DNA of 64,000 bases from Aeromicrobium ginsengisoli (GTDB taxonomy: Bacteria > Actinomycetota > Actinomycetes > Propionibacteriales > Nocardioidaceae): NCBI RefSeq assembly GCF_004134905.2, contig NZ_SDPQ02000002.1, positions 744,001 through 808,000 on the forward strand, in the 5' to 3' direction. Position 1 is the stretch's first letter. Each line of letters begins with the position of its first letter. Positions 44,305 to 53,512 of this stretch are shown here, in pieces. The notes beneath the pieces are model-generated. The model did no database searches and had not been told where the DNA came from. It worked only from the letters and a program-made list of their open reading frames with translations. The position numbers and the translations under genes were made by a program.

Positions 44305-45809
44305 CCGGCGGTCGCAAGCGTCTTCGCCGTGGCGGATGTGAAGACCAACGCAGAATCCTCGATCGGATCCTTGCCGAGCAGCTGACGGTCGCCCTTGTAG
44401 TCCTGGGCGACCACCCAAGGTCCCTTCGAACCCTGCTGCGGGAACAGGTGCATGGCGCGGTTGACGTAGCCCGTGCCCATGTCGATGTAGGGGCTACGGG
44501 TCATGGTCGGGTCGTCAATCGTCGGAGTCACAGTCGAGTAGCCGTGGCGGTCCATGTGAGCCAGGAGCCGGCACGTCCATTGCGCAACGAGGTCCGCCTT
44601 CAGGGTCCAGGCGTGGTTGACGTAGCCGACGGTGAAGGTGAAGTTCGGGATGTCGCTGACCATGAGTGTCTTGTAGAACACGTGGTCAGGCAGGTTCACC
44701 TTGTTGCCGTCGACATGGAGGGGAATCTTGCCGAACGGCACCATGTTGAGACCCGTGGCAGTCACGATGACATCGGCCTCGAGCTCGTCGCCCGATTCCA
44801 GCAGGATGCCGGTCTTCGTGAATCGGACGATGCGATCGGTCACGACCGATGCCTTGCCGGCGGCGATCGACTTGAACATGTCGCCGTCGGTGACGACACA
44901 CATGCGTTGGTCCCACGGCGCGTAGTCGGGATTGAAATGCGTGTCGACGTCGTAGCCCTCGGGCAGGGCCTTGATGTTGACCTTTCGCACCAGCGCCCGC
45001 ATCTGCTTGGGGAACTTTCGGCTCGCGTTGTAGAGCAGCGTTTGCTTGTTGATGTTGACGGAGCGCGTGATCTTGTGTGCGGCGGTGTCGGGCAGCACCT
45101 TGCGGAGGAGGATGGGCAACGGGTCCTTGCGGGGCGCGGGCATGACGTACGACGGCGATCGCTGGAGCATCGTGACGTGTTCGGCAGTCTCGGCCATCAC
45201 GGGCACGACGGTCACAGCTGTCGCACCGCTGCCGATGATGACGACCTTCTTGCCGGCGTAGTCGAGATCGGCGGGCCAGTGCTGCGGGTGAACGATCTCG
45301 CCCCGGAAGTCGTCGCGACCCTCGAAGTGCGGGGTGTAGCCCTCGTCGACGTCGTAGTAGCCGGCCGCGGACGACAGGAAACCGGCGGTGATCTCGAAGC
45401 GCTCACCATCGCTGGTGCGCTCTACGGTGACTGTCCACCTCGCATCCGCCGTGGAGAAGTCGGCCGAGACGACCTTGTGGCCGACGTGGATCTTCGATCC
45501 CAAGTCGTTCTCGTCGATCGTCTCCTGAAGGTACTCAAGGATCTCGTCGGCATCGGCGATCGCGTTGTCCTTGTTCCAAGGCTTGAAGCCGAAACCGAAG
45601 GCGTACAGATCGGCGTCCGAGCGGATCCCGGGGTACCGGAACAGATCCCAGGTGCCACCGATGGCGTCGCGCGACTCGATGATCGCGAAGCTCCTCCCGG
45701 GTTGCAGAGTTGTGAGGTGGTAGCCCAAACCGATGCCGGTCAGCCCGGCACCAACGACGAGCACGTCAACGTGCTGTGGGACGGAGGTGGTCGCAGTGGA
45801 TGCGGTCAT
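44301..45809 (-). CDS. Baeyer-Villiger-type flavin monooxygenase
   Basis: The protein has 502 residues. An FAD Rossmann motif (VVGAGLTGIGLGYHL) is at about residues 17-31. The type I Baeyer-Villiger fingerprint FRGEIVHPQHW near residue 168 fits FxGxxxHxxxW exactly. The NADPH motif VIIGSGATAV is near 192, and VTATGL follows later. It should insert oxygen next to a ketone, giving an ester or lactone. The hydrolase encoded immediately downstream overlaps it by 4 bases. EthA-like and cyclic-ketone enzymes share this form, so the substrate is open. Confidence 0.9.
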   Translation of the reverse strand: MTASTATTSVPQHVDVLVVGAGLTGIGLGYHLTTLQPGRSFAIIESRDAIGGTWDLFRYPGIRSDADLYAFGFGFKPWNKDNAIADADEILEYLQETIDENDLGSKIHVGHKVVSADFSTADARWTVTVERTSDGERFEITAGFLSSAAGYYDVDEGYTPHFEGRDDFRGEIVHPQHWPADLDYAGKKVVIIGSGATAVTVVPVMAETAEHVTMLQRSPSYVMPAPRKDPLPILLRKVLPDTAAHKITRSVNINKQTLLYNASRKFPKQMRALVRKVNIKALPEGYDVDTHFNPDYAPWDQRMCVVTDGDMFKSIAAGKASVVTDRIVRFTKTGILLESGDELEADVIVTATGLNMVPFGKIPLHVDGNKVNLPDHVFYKTLMVSDIPNFTFTVGYVNHAWTLKADLVAQWTCRLLAHMDRHGYSTVTPTIDDPTMTRSPYIDMGTGYVNRAMHLFPQQGSKGPWVVAQDYKGDRQLLGKDPIEDSALVFTSATAKTLATAG

Positions 45810-45864
45810 GGTCGTTCTTCCTTCTGGATGATGGTGTGCTCGGGTGTGCGGGGATAGCGGGGGA

Positions 45865-46812
45865 TCAGTGCGGCATCAGCAGCGAGACGATCTCGGGGAC
45901 CTTCGAGATGTCTGGGACGGCGAGGAAGTCGGGTGCGAGGAAAGTTGGGTCGGGCCACGTGTAGTAGCCCTGACCGGTCTGGGCGCCCAGGAGGCCCTTG
46001 TCGAGGAGGTTCTCCTTGATGTAGCTCGCATTGGCGGTCATCTGCTCGTCCGCGTTCTCAGCGCCCCAGTAGGACAGGACGTCGTAGGCGGTCTTCATGC
46101 CGACCTGGTCGAGCATCCCGAAAGGGCCGATGGGGAAGCCGAACTTCATGAACGAGCGGTCGACGTCCTCTGGTGTGCTGACGCCGTTTGTCACGAGGGT
46201 CTGCGCCGCGTTGGACAGGGCAACCGTCCAGGTGTTGACGACGTAGCCGTTCTGTTCCTTGCGTACGGGGATCGGCATCATCCCGATCTCGATCGCGAAC
46301 TCGGTGATCTCGATCAGTGTGCTGCGCGCAGTGGTGGCGTGAGCCATGATCTCGGCGAAGTTCATCGCCCAGATCCCGTTGCCGAAGTGCAGGGCGCAGA
46401 ACTTCTCCGGCCTACCGGTCGCGTCGGCGAAGGTGCTGGGCAAGAACGTGGAGGAGTTCGTGGCGACGAGCGCGTCCTCCGGCAGCAGGTCGGCCATCTC
46501 CTGGTAGACGGAGGTCTTGACGTCGGGGATCTCAGGGACGGCCTCGATCACCAGATCGGTCTGGGCGACGGCTTCAGCAAGGTCGGTCGTGTAGGTCAGC
46601 CGGTCGCTGGTCGCGACGATCTCTGCCTCGGTCGCACCCACGTCAGCTAGATAGATCGCGGCGTATTGGTCGTGCATGTCGCGGCAGTGCTTCAGCGCAT
46701 CCTCGGCGATGTCGTAGACCGTCACGGTCTTCCCCTTGTAGGCACTGTGCCAGGCGATCTGCCCGCCGAGCACGCCGGATCCGAGAAGTGTCACTTTGTT
46801 CAGTCGAGACAT
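45865..46812 (-). CDS. 3-hydroxyacyl-CoA dehydrogenase-like protein
   Basis: The protein has 315 residues. LLGSGVLGGQIAWHSAYKG near residue 9 is the NAD-binding motif. VIEAVPE, NSSTFLPS and HFGNGIWAM near residue 140 follow the HADH order, and the C-terminal helical domain contains GPFGMLDQVGMKTAYDV. It probably oxidises a 3-hydroxyacyl intermediate in beta-oxidation. It heads the minus-strand set that continues into the monooxygenase gene 55 bases downstream. Confidence 0.85.
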   Translation of the reverse strand: MSRLNKVTLLGSGVLGGQIAWHSAYKGKTVTVYDIAEDALKHCRDMHDQYAAIYLADVGATEAEIVATSDRLTYTTDLAEAVAQTDLVIEAVPEIPDVKTSVYQEMADLLPEDALVATNSSTFLPSTFADATGRPEKFCALHFGNGIWAMNFAEIMAHATTARSTLIEITEFAIEIGMMPIPVRKEQNGYVVNTWTVALSNAAQTLVTNGVSTPEDVDRSFMKFGFPIGPFGMLDQVGMKTAYDVLSYWGAENADEQMTANASYIKENLLDKGLLGAQTGQGYYTWPDPTFLAPDFLAVPDISKVPEIVSLLMPH

Positions 46813-47063
46813 GATGGATGGCTACTTTCGTAAGTCGGTGGGCATGGCGCCACTGCTGAATTCGGCGAGGATTTGCTCGTACGGATGACCTGATCGCTGC
46901 AATCGCAGATGTTCTGGGTGTGACTGTGGACACAATCTATGGCGGGCCTGTGGTGTGGCGCTCGTCACGTCGTGCCAAACTTTCGGCGGCGGATTGTGAT
47001 CCCGTAACAACGCGGTGTGCGGTGGTACGAGTCGGCTGTCAACCAGCTGGGGACGCACGAGGA

Positions 47064-47102
47064 AGTGCTACGTCGGACGATTTCATCGCCCGACGTAGCA
47101 CT
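47064..47102 (-). terminator. Strong hairpin after the epoxide-hydrolase-like gene
   Basis: AGTGCTACGTCGG (47064-47076) and CCGACGTAGCACT (47090-47102) are perfect reverse complements. The loop contains a further CGAT-TTC-ATCG stem. It lies about 13 bases beyond the stop of the minus-strand gene at 47116. It separates that gene from the dehydrogenase downstream. Confidence 0.75.
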
Positions 47103-47115
47103 GTCTGCCGAGCCG

Positions 47116-48177
47116 TCAGAGGCCCTTGAGGAAAGTCAGCAGCTCCTGATTGACAGTTTCGGGATGCTCCTGCTGGATCCAGTGTCCGCAGTTCGGGATG
47201 ATGACGGATCCGCGCAGATCGGGAATGTATTCAGCTGCCCGCAGACGGGCTTCTTGGCTCCAGATCGTCGCGACATCTCGATCGCCGCCGATGAACATCG
47301 CCGGCACAGTCAGTGGCTGCCCCTGGTACTGCGCGAGCACTTCCCAGTTCAAGTCGGCGTTCGTGTACCACGCCAGAGGTGACCTCATGCCGCCGAACTC
47401 GAGCTCGGCGATGAAGATGTCCAGCGTCTCGTGATCGAGCCAGCCAGGCAATGTCTCCGGGGACTGAAGATTGACGGCGAACCCCTCGCCGTCGGGGACA
47501 CACATCGCGGCTCGCACGAACCCGATCACGTGTTCTGGTGGGAGCGACGTCAGATCCACACCATTCAGCTCAGGGGGGAGCGGGCTGTCAGCGGACAGCC
47601 CGTAGAAGCCGCTGGTGATGAAGGTCCGCAGATCTTGCTCGATCTCCTTCTCGGCCTTGCCTGATCGGTCGGCAAAATAGTCCTGGTAGAAGGTCAGGCC
47701 GGGACCGGCGAGTTCCCGGTGAGTGAGGGTCGGCCGCACATCTCCGAACGGATCACCCGGCAGTGCGGCAAGCCCGCGGGCCCCGAAAGGCACGCTCATG
47801 CCAACGACGGCGCGGAACACGTCGGGACGTGTCCATGCCGATGCCCACGCGACAGGCGCGCCAAAGTCGTGACCGACGATGACCGCAGTGCTCTCGCCCA
47901 GCGCCTCCACCACGCCCACGCAGTAGGCGACCAGCTCGGTGATTCGATAGTCGGACGGCTGCTGGAGCTTTGCCGATCGGCCATACCCGGGCATGTCCAT
48001 CGCCACCGCGCGGTAGCCAGCGGCGCCGAGAGCATCGAGCTGGTGGTGCCAGGCGTATGACGACTCGGGGAACCCGTGGCACAGCAGCACCAACGGGCCG
48101 GAGTCGCCGGAGACGCGCAGGTGAATTCTCTGACCATTCGACGTGACGGTGACTTCTTGCCAATCAGACCTCGGCAT
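47116..48177 (-). CDS. Epoxide-hydrolase-like alpha/beta hydrolase
   Basis: The ATG at 48177 gives 353 residues. HGFPESSYAWHHQLDAL near residue 34 and GHDFGAPVAW with the nucleophile Asp near residue 104 are typical of soluble epoxide hydrolases. The acid in GGDRDVATIW and the His in CGHWIQQEHP follow. It would open an epoxide to a diol, although some related proteins act on other substrates. A strong hairpin follows the gene. Confidence 0.85.
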   Translation of the reverse strand: MPRSDWQEVTVTSNGQRIHLRVSGDSGPLVLLCHGFPESSYAWHHQLDALGAAGYRAVAMDMPGYGRSAKLQQPSDYRITELVAYCVGVVEALGESTAVIVGHDFGAPVAWASAWTRPDVFRAVVGMSVPFGARGLAALPGDPFGDVRPTLTHRELAGPGLTFYQDYFADRSGKAEKEIEQDLRTFITSGFYGLSADSPLPPELNGVDLTSLPPEHVIGFVRAAMCVPDGEGFAVNLQSPETLPGWLDHETLDIFIAELEFGGMRSPLAWYTNADLNWEVLAQYQGQPLTVPAMFIGGDRDVATIWSQEARLRAAEYIPDLRGSVIIPNCGHWIQQEHPETVNQELLTFLKGL

Positions 48178-48456
48178 GGGGTGACTCTCTTTCAGGCGAC
48201 GGACAGTGTCCTGGGGAACCATCGGCAGCCCCGTGTGGTGCCGCTCACAAAACGTAGATCGAACTCACAGGCTGCGTCTTGTGCGCAGATCCCAAGAAGT
48301 GCCGTGCGAACTGTTGTCCCGCGACATGTCGAACGTGACGGGAGCGGACGAGTCTGTCAGCACAGATGTTGAGGTGGCGCAGACAATGGGAGGAACGTAT
48401 GGGACAGTGCGCTCGCGCTGGTGGCCCAGAGCGGTCGAGCCCGATGTGAGGTGGCG

Positions 48457-49779
48457 ATGATGAAGAGAGCGATCGAAGGTGCGGAGCCGGAGTGGCCGCC
48501 CTTGCGTGAGGCGACCGCTGAACGGGCGTGGCGCGACGTCCTCCAACCCATCGCCGGGAGTCTCCGGCAATCTGCCGCCGCCGTTGCCGCGGACACCGTT
48601 TCCCTGGTGCGCGGCGAAGTCCCTGAGTTGTTCGTTGATGCACAAACAGTCGACGAGGCGATGTCGAGCACCGAGGAGAGTGTGCGACTTTTTGCCCAGT
48701 TGCTGGAGGTTGGTGGCAACCCCGCCCACAGCGACCTGCCGCCGTCGACGCTTGCCATCATGCGGTCGGCAGTCTGGAGACAGATTCCACTGTCTTGGCA
48801 TTCGCGGTTCTATCGACTCGCGCAGGAGCATGTGTGGCGCTGGCTGCACAGCCGCATCCTCGAGGAGACTTCAGAAGGCCCAGAGCGAGCGCTGGCGGTC
48901 GATCTTGCCACCACGATGCTCTTGCAATTCGTCGATCGGGCGATGACGCGTGCGGACGAGGCGTACGAGGTCGAGAGGGAGACGTGGTTGCAGGGTGCCG
49001 CGGCATCGCGTGGTGCGGCCATCGATGACGTGCTGGCCGATCGTGATCAAGATGTGCGTTCGTTGTCGGAGAGACTCAGGTATGACCTGACACGACACCA
49101 CGTCGGGGTCATCGTGTGGTCCGACCACTGGTCGGATTCGGCGACTTCGCTGCCGGCGCTGAGTGAGGTGGTCGCCGCGATCGCTCGGGCACATGGCGCG
49201 GAGTCGAGCATCACCCATCCGCTGGGATCGTTGGCGGTTGCCGGCTGGTTCAGCAGCCGTCGCGACTTCGGCCCCGACCTGGTGTTCAATCTTGGTGAGA
49301 AGGGCGGCTCTGTGCTTCCCGAAGGGGTCAAGGTGGCGGTGGGCCAGTCGGCTCACGGCATCGACGGGTTCCGGCTGACGCACACTCAGGCCGGACACGC
49401 ACGCCGCGTGGCGGCGCTGCTCCCGCCCGAAGAAGTCGGCGTCACGAGATATCAGGATGTTGCGGTGACGGCGTTGTGTGTCGCCGATCCGGAGCACGCG
49501 ACGCGATTCGTCAGGCAGACGCTCGGCGCTCTGGCAGTCGATGACGAGTCGACGTTTCGACTGGCCATGACGTTGCACGTCTACCTACGAGAGAATCGCA
49601 GCCGGGCGCGGGCCGCGACTGAGTTGTCGGTTCATCCCAACACGGTGAACTATCGGGTGCGTCAGGCAGAGGAATTGTTGGGTCGAAGTATCGACGAGAA
49701 CTCGCTCGAACTGCGCGTTGCTCTGACGATGCTCCCGGTGCTCAAGAGACTCGATAAGACTCGCTCCAGCGGTGGGTGA
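48457..49779 (+). CDS. PucR/CdaR-type regulator
   Basis: The ATG at 48457, with a tgaggtg site upstream, gives 440 residues; a GTG at 48421 is possible. The C-terminal PucR helix-turn-helix is clear (SRARAATELSVHPNTVNYRV near 390), and the middle part looks like the GGDEF-related PucR core. It is divergent from the epoxide-hydrolase-like gene and precedes the ABC importer genes. It therefore probably regulates the importer, the catabolic genes or both. Confidence 0.85.
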   Translation: MMKRAIEGAEPEWPPLREATAERAWRDVLQPIAGSLRQSAAAVAADTVSLVRGEVPELFVDAQTVDEAMSSTEESVRLFAQLLEVGGNPAHSDLPPSTLAIMRSAVWRQIPLSWHSRFYRLAQEHVWRWLHSRILEETSEGPERALAVDLATTMLLQFVDRAMTRADEAYEVERETWLQGAAASRGAAIDDVLADRDQDVRSLSERLRYDLTRHHVGVIVWSDHWSDSATSLPALSEVVAAIARAHGAESSITHPLGSLAVAGWFSSRRDFGPDLVFNLGEKGGSVLPEGVKVAVGQSAHGIDGFRLTHTQAGHARRVAALLPPEEVGVTRYQDVAVTALCVADPEHATRFVRQTLGALAVDDESTFRLAMTLHVYLRENRSRARAATELSVHPNTVNYRVRQAEELLGRSIDENSLELRVALTMLPVLKRLDKTRSSGG

Positions 49780-49837
49780 GCGAGCTGTTTCGAGCAGACA
49801 TCCTGCCGCTTCTCGTGCAACTTTCGTGACGCCGCTC

Positions 49838-49847
49838 AGATTGTGTC
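49838..49847. promoter_or_regulatory. Shared 10-mer AGATTGTGTC near the importer promoter
   Basis: The same 10 bases, in reverse orientation (GACACAATCT), occur at 46929-46938 upstream of the 3-hydroxyacyl-CoA dehydrogenase gene. TTGTG-N6-CACAA around the present site is a partial dyad. A common regulator such as a PucR protein is possible. Confidence 0.35.
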
Positions 49848-50067
49848 GCCGCACAAATTGTTGGACGAACGACTAGCACCGCACACATGGAGTGCTCGCT
49901 GTGACGGGTGCCACACTCGCTGACGTCGGTCACCGTCAGCACTCCCACAGTCCAGGGATCTCGGCTCTGTTTGCAGTGGGCAATGGCGTCATGACGCGGT
50001 CTGTCGCATCGCGACGGAGGGCTGGTGGAACCGACAAGGTCATCCCCGCTCCGTCGAGCCCAACCAG

Positions 50068-51372
50068 ATGAGGTCCCCCGTGTCTGAGACTCACTCACGC
50101 AATGCACGTGCAAGAATCCGCAAAGCAGGGCGCCGCGGCGCGATAGTGGCGCTGGTGGCCGCATGCATCGTCTCGCTCGCCGCGTGCGGTGATGATTCGG
50201 AAGGCTCGAGCAGCGCCGGGACGCCCAAGAGTCTGAACAAGGCGACGGGCACACCCATCAAGCTCGGCATCCTCAACCCAGTCAACGGCTCGGCCAAGTC
50301 ACCTGGCGCGCCGCAGGGTCTGAACGCGGCGGTCAAGTACGTCAACGGGAACCTCGGAGGCATCGACAACCACCCGATCAAGGTGGTGAGCTGTGACGTC
50401 GACGTTGCCTCTCCGGAGACGAACATCGGTTGCGCGAACCAGCTGGCCAAGTCCGGTGTGGTCGCGGTGATCGATGCGTTCAATCCCACCTCCAGCGCAG
50501 CGCTACCCATTCTCCAATCGGCGAAGATCCCCATGATCGGTCCGGTTCCGTTCGACACGGTGACCGGTTCAAAGCCCGACGATCGGGTCTACTTCGGCCC
50601 TGCTCCCGCTGCGTTCCTGCTCGGCGCCATGCAGTCCATCAAGCAACAGGGTTACTCATCCGTGACGCTGGCCAACCTTGATCTCCCCTCAGGACATCAG
50701 ACCAACGACCAGATTCTCACGCCATTGGGCAAGAGCATCGGTCTGGATGTCAAGGGCGTCTACTACTCGCCGAGCAACCCCAACTTCTCCGTCCTTGCGT
50801 CGACCATCAAGTCGACCAAGGCAGAGGTCGCCGGTCTCCTGCTAGCGCTCGACGAGCCGACGTGCAACAAGCTGGCCCAGTCCCTGCAAAACGTGGGGTT
50901 CAAGGGTGTCATCTTCCTCGCCACCTGCACGGAGTTCATCAACAAGCTGGGTCAGAAGGCAGTCGGTGCAGAGACGTACTCTTCCGTCTGGCTGCCCACA
51001 GCCAAGAGCTCGGCACCAGCTGAGGTCAAGAAGAACCTTGACGTCGCAGCCGACTACCTGACGGCCCAGGGCGGGCCCAGCGACTGGTACGCGTTCGCCA
51101 CGTTCGCCACAGTCGTCGATTTCGCCAAGACGTTGGGCGCAGCGAAGCCCAGCGAGTACACCGGTCCCTCGGTGCTCAAGACACTCAAGGCCGTTGAGGG
51201 GTATCAATCGTTCCTGGGCCCGGTGCTGAGCTGCAACCGGCCGACGAGCCCGAACTGCACCACGGAGTTCTACAACTTCAAGGTTGTCGGCAACAAGAAG
51301 ACCGAGCTCGTCGGCGGGAAGGCCATTCAGCCGGACCCGAAGGGACTCAAAGCCATCCCCGGGGCGAACTAG
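50068..51372 (+). CDS. ABC importer substrate-binding lipoprotein (branched-chain amino acid type)
   Basis: The protein has 434 residues from ATG at 50068; a GTG at 50080 with gagg upstream is an alternative start. The basic N-terminus, a hydrophobic segment and the lipobox SLAAC (Cys40) show an exported lipoprotein. The mature part has the Peripla_BP_6 fold pattern, with IKLGILNPVNGSAKS at its start. It should bind the solute outside the membrane and deliver it to the permease encoded next. The ligand could be an acid of the pathway rather than an amino acid. Confidence 0.85.
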   Translation: MRSPVSETHSRNARARIRKAGRRGAIVALVAACIVSLAACGDDSEGSSSAGTPKSLNKATGTPIKLGILNPVNGSAKSPGAPQGLNAAVKYVNGNLGGIDNHPIKVVSCDVDVASPETNIGCANQLAKSGVVAVIDAFNPTSSAALPILQSAKIPMIGPVPFDTVTGSKPDDRVYFGPAPAAFLLGAMQSIKQQGYSSVTLANLDLPSGHQTNDQILTPLGKSIGLDVKGVYYSPSNPNFSVLASTIKSTKAEVAGLLLALDEPTCNKLAQSLQNVGFKGVIFLATCTEFINKLGQKAVGAETYSSVWLPTAKSSAPAEVKKNLDVAADYLTAQGGPSDWYAFATFATVVDFAKTLGAAKPSEYTGPSVLKTLKAVEGYQSFLGPVLSCNRPTSPNCTTEFYNFKVVGNKKTELVGGKAIQPDPKGLKAIPGAN

Positions 51373-51490
51373 GGACTTCACAGAAGTCCAGTCATAACAC
51401 GCCCAGACGACGTGTCCGGGTCACCGCTCCGACTCATGTCGGGCGGCGGCCCGGACCGTCCCGAACCAGTAGTGAGGTAGGCCCAGACCT

Positions 51491-53512
51491 ATGAGTGAGT
51501 TCCTTCAGTTCGTGTTCCTCGGGCTGTCCGTCGGCGCCGTCTATTCGGTGTTCGCGACATCTTTGGTCGGTGTCTACGCGGCAACCGGCATCATCAACTT
51601 CGCGCAGGGTTCGATCGCGCTGTGGGCGGTGTACACCGTTGCAGCGCTGCGGACCGACGGCACGCTGGTGCTCCCGATCGGTGACGTCAGTCTTGGGAGC
51701 GTCGCCAGTCCGACGGCCATGCTGCCTGCCGTTCTGCTCGGTGTCGCCACCGCCGCAGCGTGGGCCTTGATCGCGCACCTGGTGGTGTTTCGTCCCCTAC
51801 GTCGTGCCCCCGCTCTGGCGAACGTCGCCGCGTCAGTCGGATTGATGCTCTTCCTCCAGGCGCTGGTATCCCTGCGCTTCAACACGGAGTCGTTGGCGGC
51901 GCTTCCCATTCTTCCGGAGGGCACGATCACCGTGGCCGGGGCGGTCGTAAACGTCAGCGATCTCCTGATGGCCGGCACCGCGATCGCCGTGGGTGCACTG
52001 CTGTGGGCCTACTTCGGACTGACGACCCGTGGCGTTGCCACGCGGGCAGCCTCCGAGGACGAGCTTGCGGCCCGTTTGTCGGGATATGCGCCAGACCGGC
52101 TCGCCGCGACGGTGTGGACGATCAGTGGTGCCGCGTCCGGCTTGATCGTGGTCCTTGGTGCGTACACGATCGGACTGGATCCGGTGAGCTACGCGTACTA
52201 CGTCGTGCCGGCGATGGCGGTCGCCCTGGTCGGGCGCCTGGCGTCCTTCGCTGTCGCTTCGGTCTCAGGTCTGGTCCTCGGTTCCTTCCAGGCTGTCCTG
52301 CTCTGGGCCAACACGCTCGACTGGTGGCCAGCCTGGGCGCAGGCCGGCTTGGGTGACGCGATGCCGTTCGTGGTGGTCGTCGTGGCGCTGTTCCTGCTCG
52401 GAGGGAAGATCCCGTCGCGCGGATCTCTCGGTGAGCTGAAGATGCCTGCGGTGACCGTGCCGCGCATTCGACCGATTCCGACGATCGCCGTGGTCGCCGC
52501 GGCAGCACTCGCGATCCTGCTGACAGCCGACAGTTGGCGATTCGGCATCGTCACGTCGATGATCTTGTCGCTCATCGCTCTTTCGCTGGTTCTGCTGACC
52601 GGGTATCTCGGGCAGATATCGCTGGCCAGCATCGCCTTTGCCGGAACCGCCGGCTTCGCACTGTCGAAACTGACCGTGAACTGGGGTGTGCCCTTCCCGT
52701 TCAGCATCGTGCTGTCGGCACTGGTGGCGACGGCACTCGGCGTCGTGGTCGGCGTCCCGGCTCTTCGGATCCGTGGCGCCCAGCTCGCTGTGGTGACGCT
52801 TGCGGCGGCATTCGCGATTCAGAACTTTGTGTTCAACAACCCCGCTCTGACGCCGTACGAGGGCCACCAGATATCTGAGCCGACACTTTTGGGCATGAAC
52901 TTGTCAGTACGACGAGGCACTGAGCTCACGACAGTGGCCTTCTCGATGACGGTGTTGGTCGTCGTCACGGTCATGACACTTCTCGTGATGCGGCTCATGG
53001 CCGGCGCCACCGGTCGGGCATTCCTGGCCGTGCGGTCCAACGAGCGCGCGGCGGCCTCCGTGGGAATCAACGTGGCGGCGACCAAGTTGCTCGGCTTCGC
53101 GCTGTCTGCCTTTCTTGCCGGTGTCGGCGGCTGTCTCATCGGATACAGCCGCGGGCAGCTGTCTGCAGCATCGTTCACGGTGGTGGTCGGCCTCACGATG
53201 CTGGCGATCGCGTACTGCGGTGGGATCACGTCGGTCAGCGGCGCTCTGATCGCGGGCTTCATCGGCCCGCTCGGTGTCTTCTACGTCTTCTTGAACCAGA
53301 CACTCGACCTGGGGCAGTACTACCAGGTGATTGCGGCTGGGGGTCTGTTGTTGATGGCGATCACCAACCCGATCGGCGCAGCCGGGGCGAACGCGGAACT
53401 CGCCAACAAGCTCAAGACCAGGGTTCGCACCGCTCGGCTCGCGCGCGTCGCCGAGAACGGCACGACCTCCTTGGAAATGTCCAGCGTGAAGGTGGGAACA
53501 CATGTCGGTTGA
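51491..53512 (+). CDS. Fused LivH-LivM-type ABC permease
   Basis: The protein has 673 residues with about 16-18 hydrophobic segments. The N-terminal half (LGLSVGAVYSVFATSLVG, GIINFAQGS) is LivH-like. The C-terminal half, from about residue 330 (LLTGYLGQISLASIAFAG), is LivM-like. These are normally two proteins, so the fusion is notable but known in actinobacteria. The ATP-binding gene starts 11 bases before its stop, in another frame. Confidence 0.88.
   Translation: MSEFLQFVFLGLSVGAVYSVFATSLVGVYAATGIINFAQGSIALWAVYTVAALRTDGTLVLPIGDVSLGSVASPTAMLPAVLLGVATAAAWALIAHLVVFRPLRRAPALANVAASVGLMLFLQALVSLRFNTESLAALPILPEGTITVAGAVVNVSDLLMAGTAIAVGALLWAYFGLTTRGVATRAASEDELAARLSGYAPDRLAATVWTISGAASGLIVVLGAYTIGLDPVSYAYYVVPAMAVALVGRLASFAVASVSGLVLGSFQAVLLWANTLDWWPAWAQAGLGDAMPFVVVVVALFLLGGKIPSRGSLGELKMPAVTVPRIRPIPTIAVVAAAALAILLTADSWRFGIVTSMILSLIALSLVLLTGYLGQISLASIAFAGTAGFALSKLTVNWGVPFPFSIVLSALVATALGVVVGVPALRIRGAQLAVVTLAAAFAIQNFVFNNPALTPYEGHQISEPTLLGMNLSVRRGTELTTVAFSMTVLVVVTVMTLLVMRLMAGATGRAFLAVRSNERAAASVGINVAATKLLGFALSAFLAGVGGCLIGYSRGQLSAASFTVVVGLTMLAIAYCGGITSVSGALIAGFIGPLGVFYVFLNQTLDLGQYYQVIAAGGLLLMAITNPIGAAGANAELANKLKTRVRTARLARVAENGTTSLEMSSVKVGTHVG

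Noticed and set aside
44448-45857. 469-codon plus-strand frame opposite the Baeyer-Villiger gene
   Set aside because: It is an antisense shadow. The minus-strand gene has full FAD and Baeyer-Villiger motifs.
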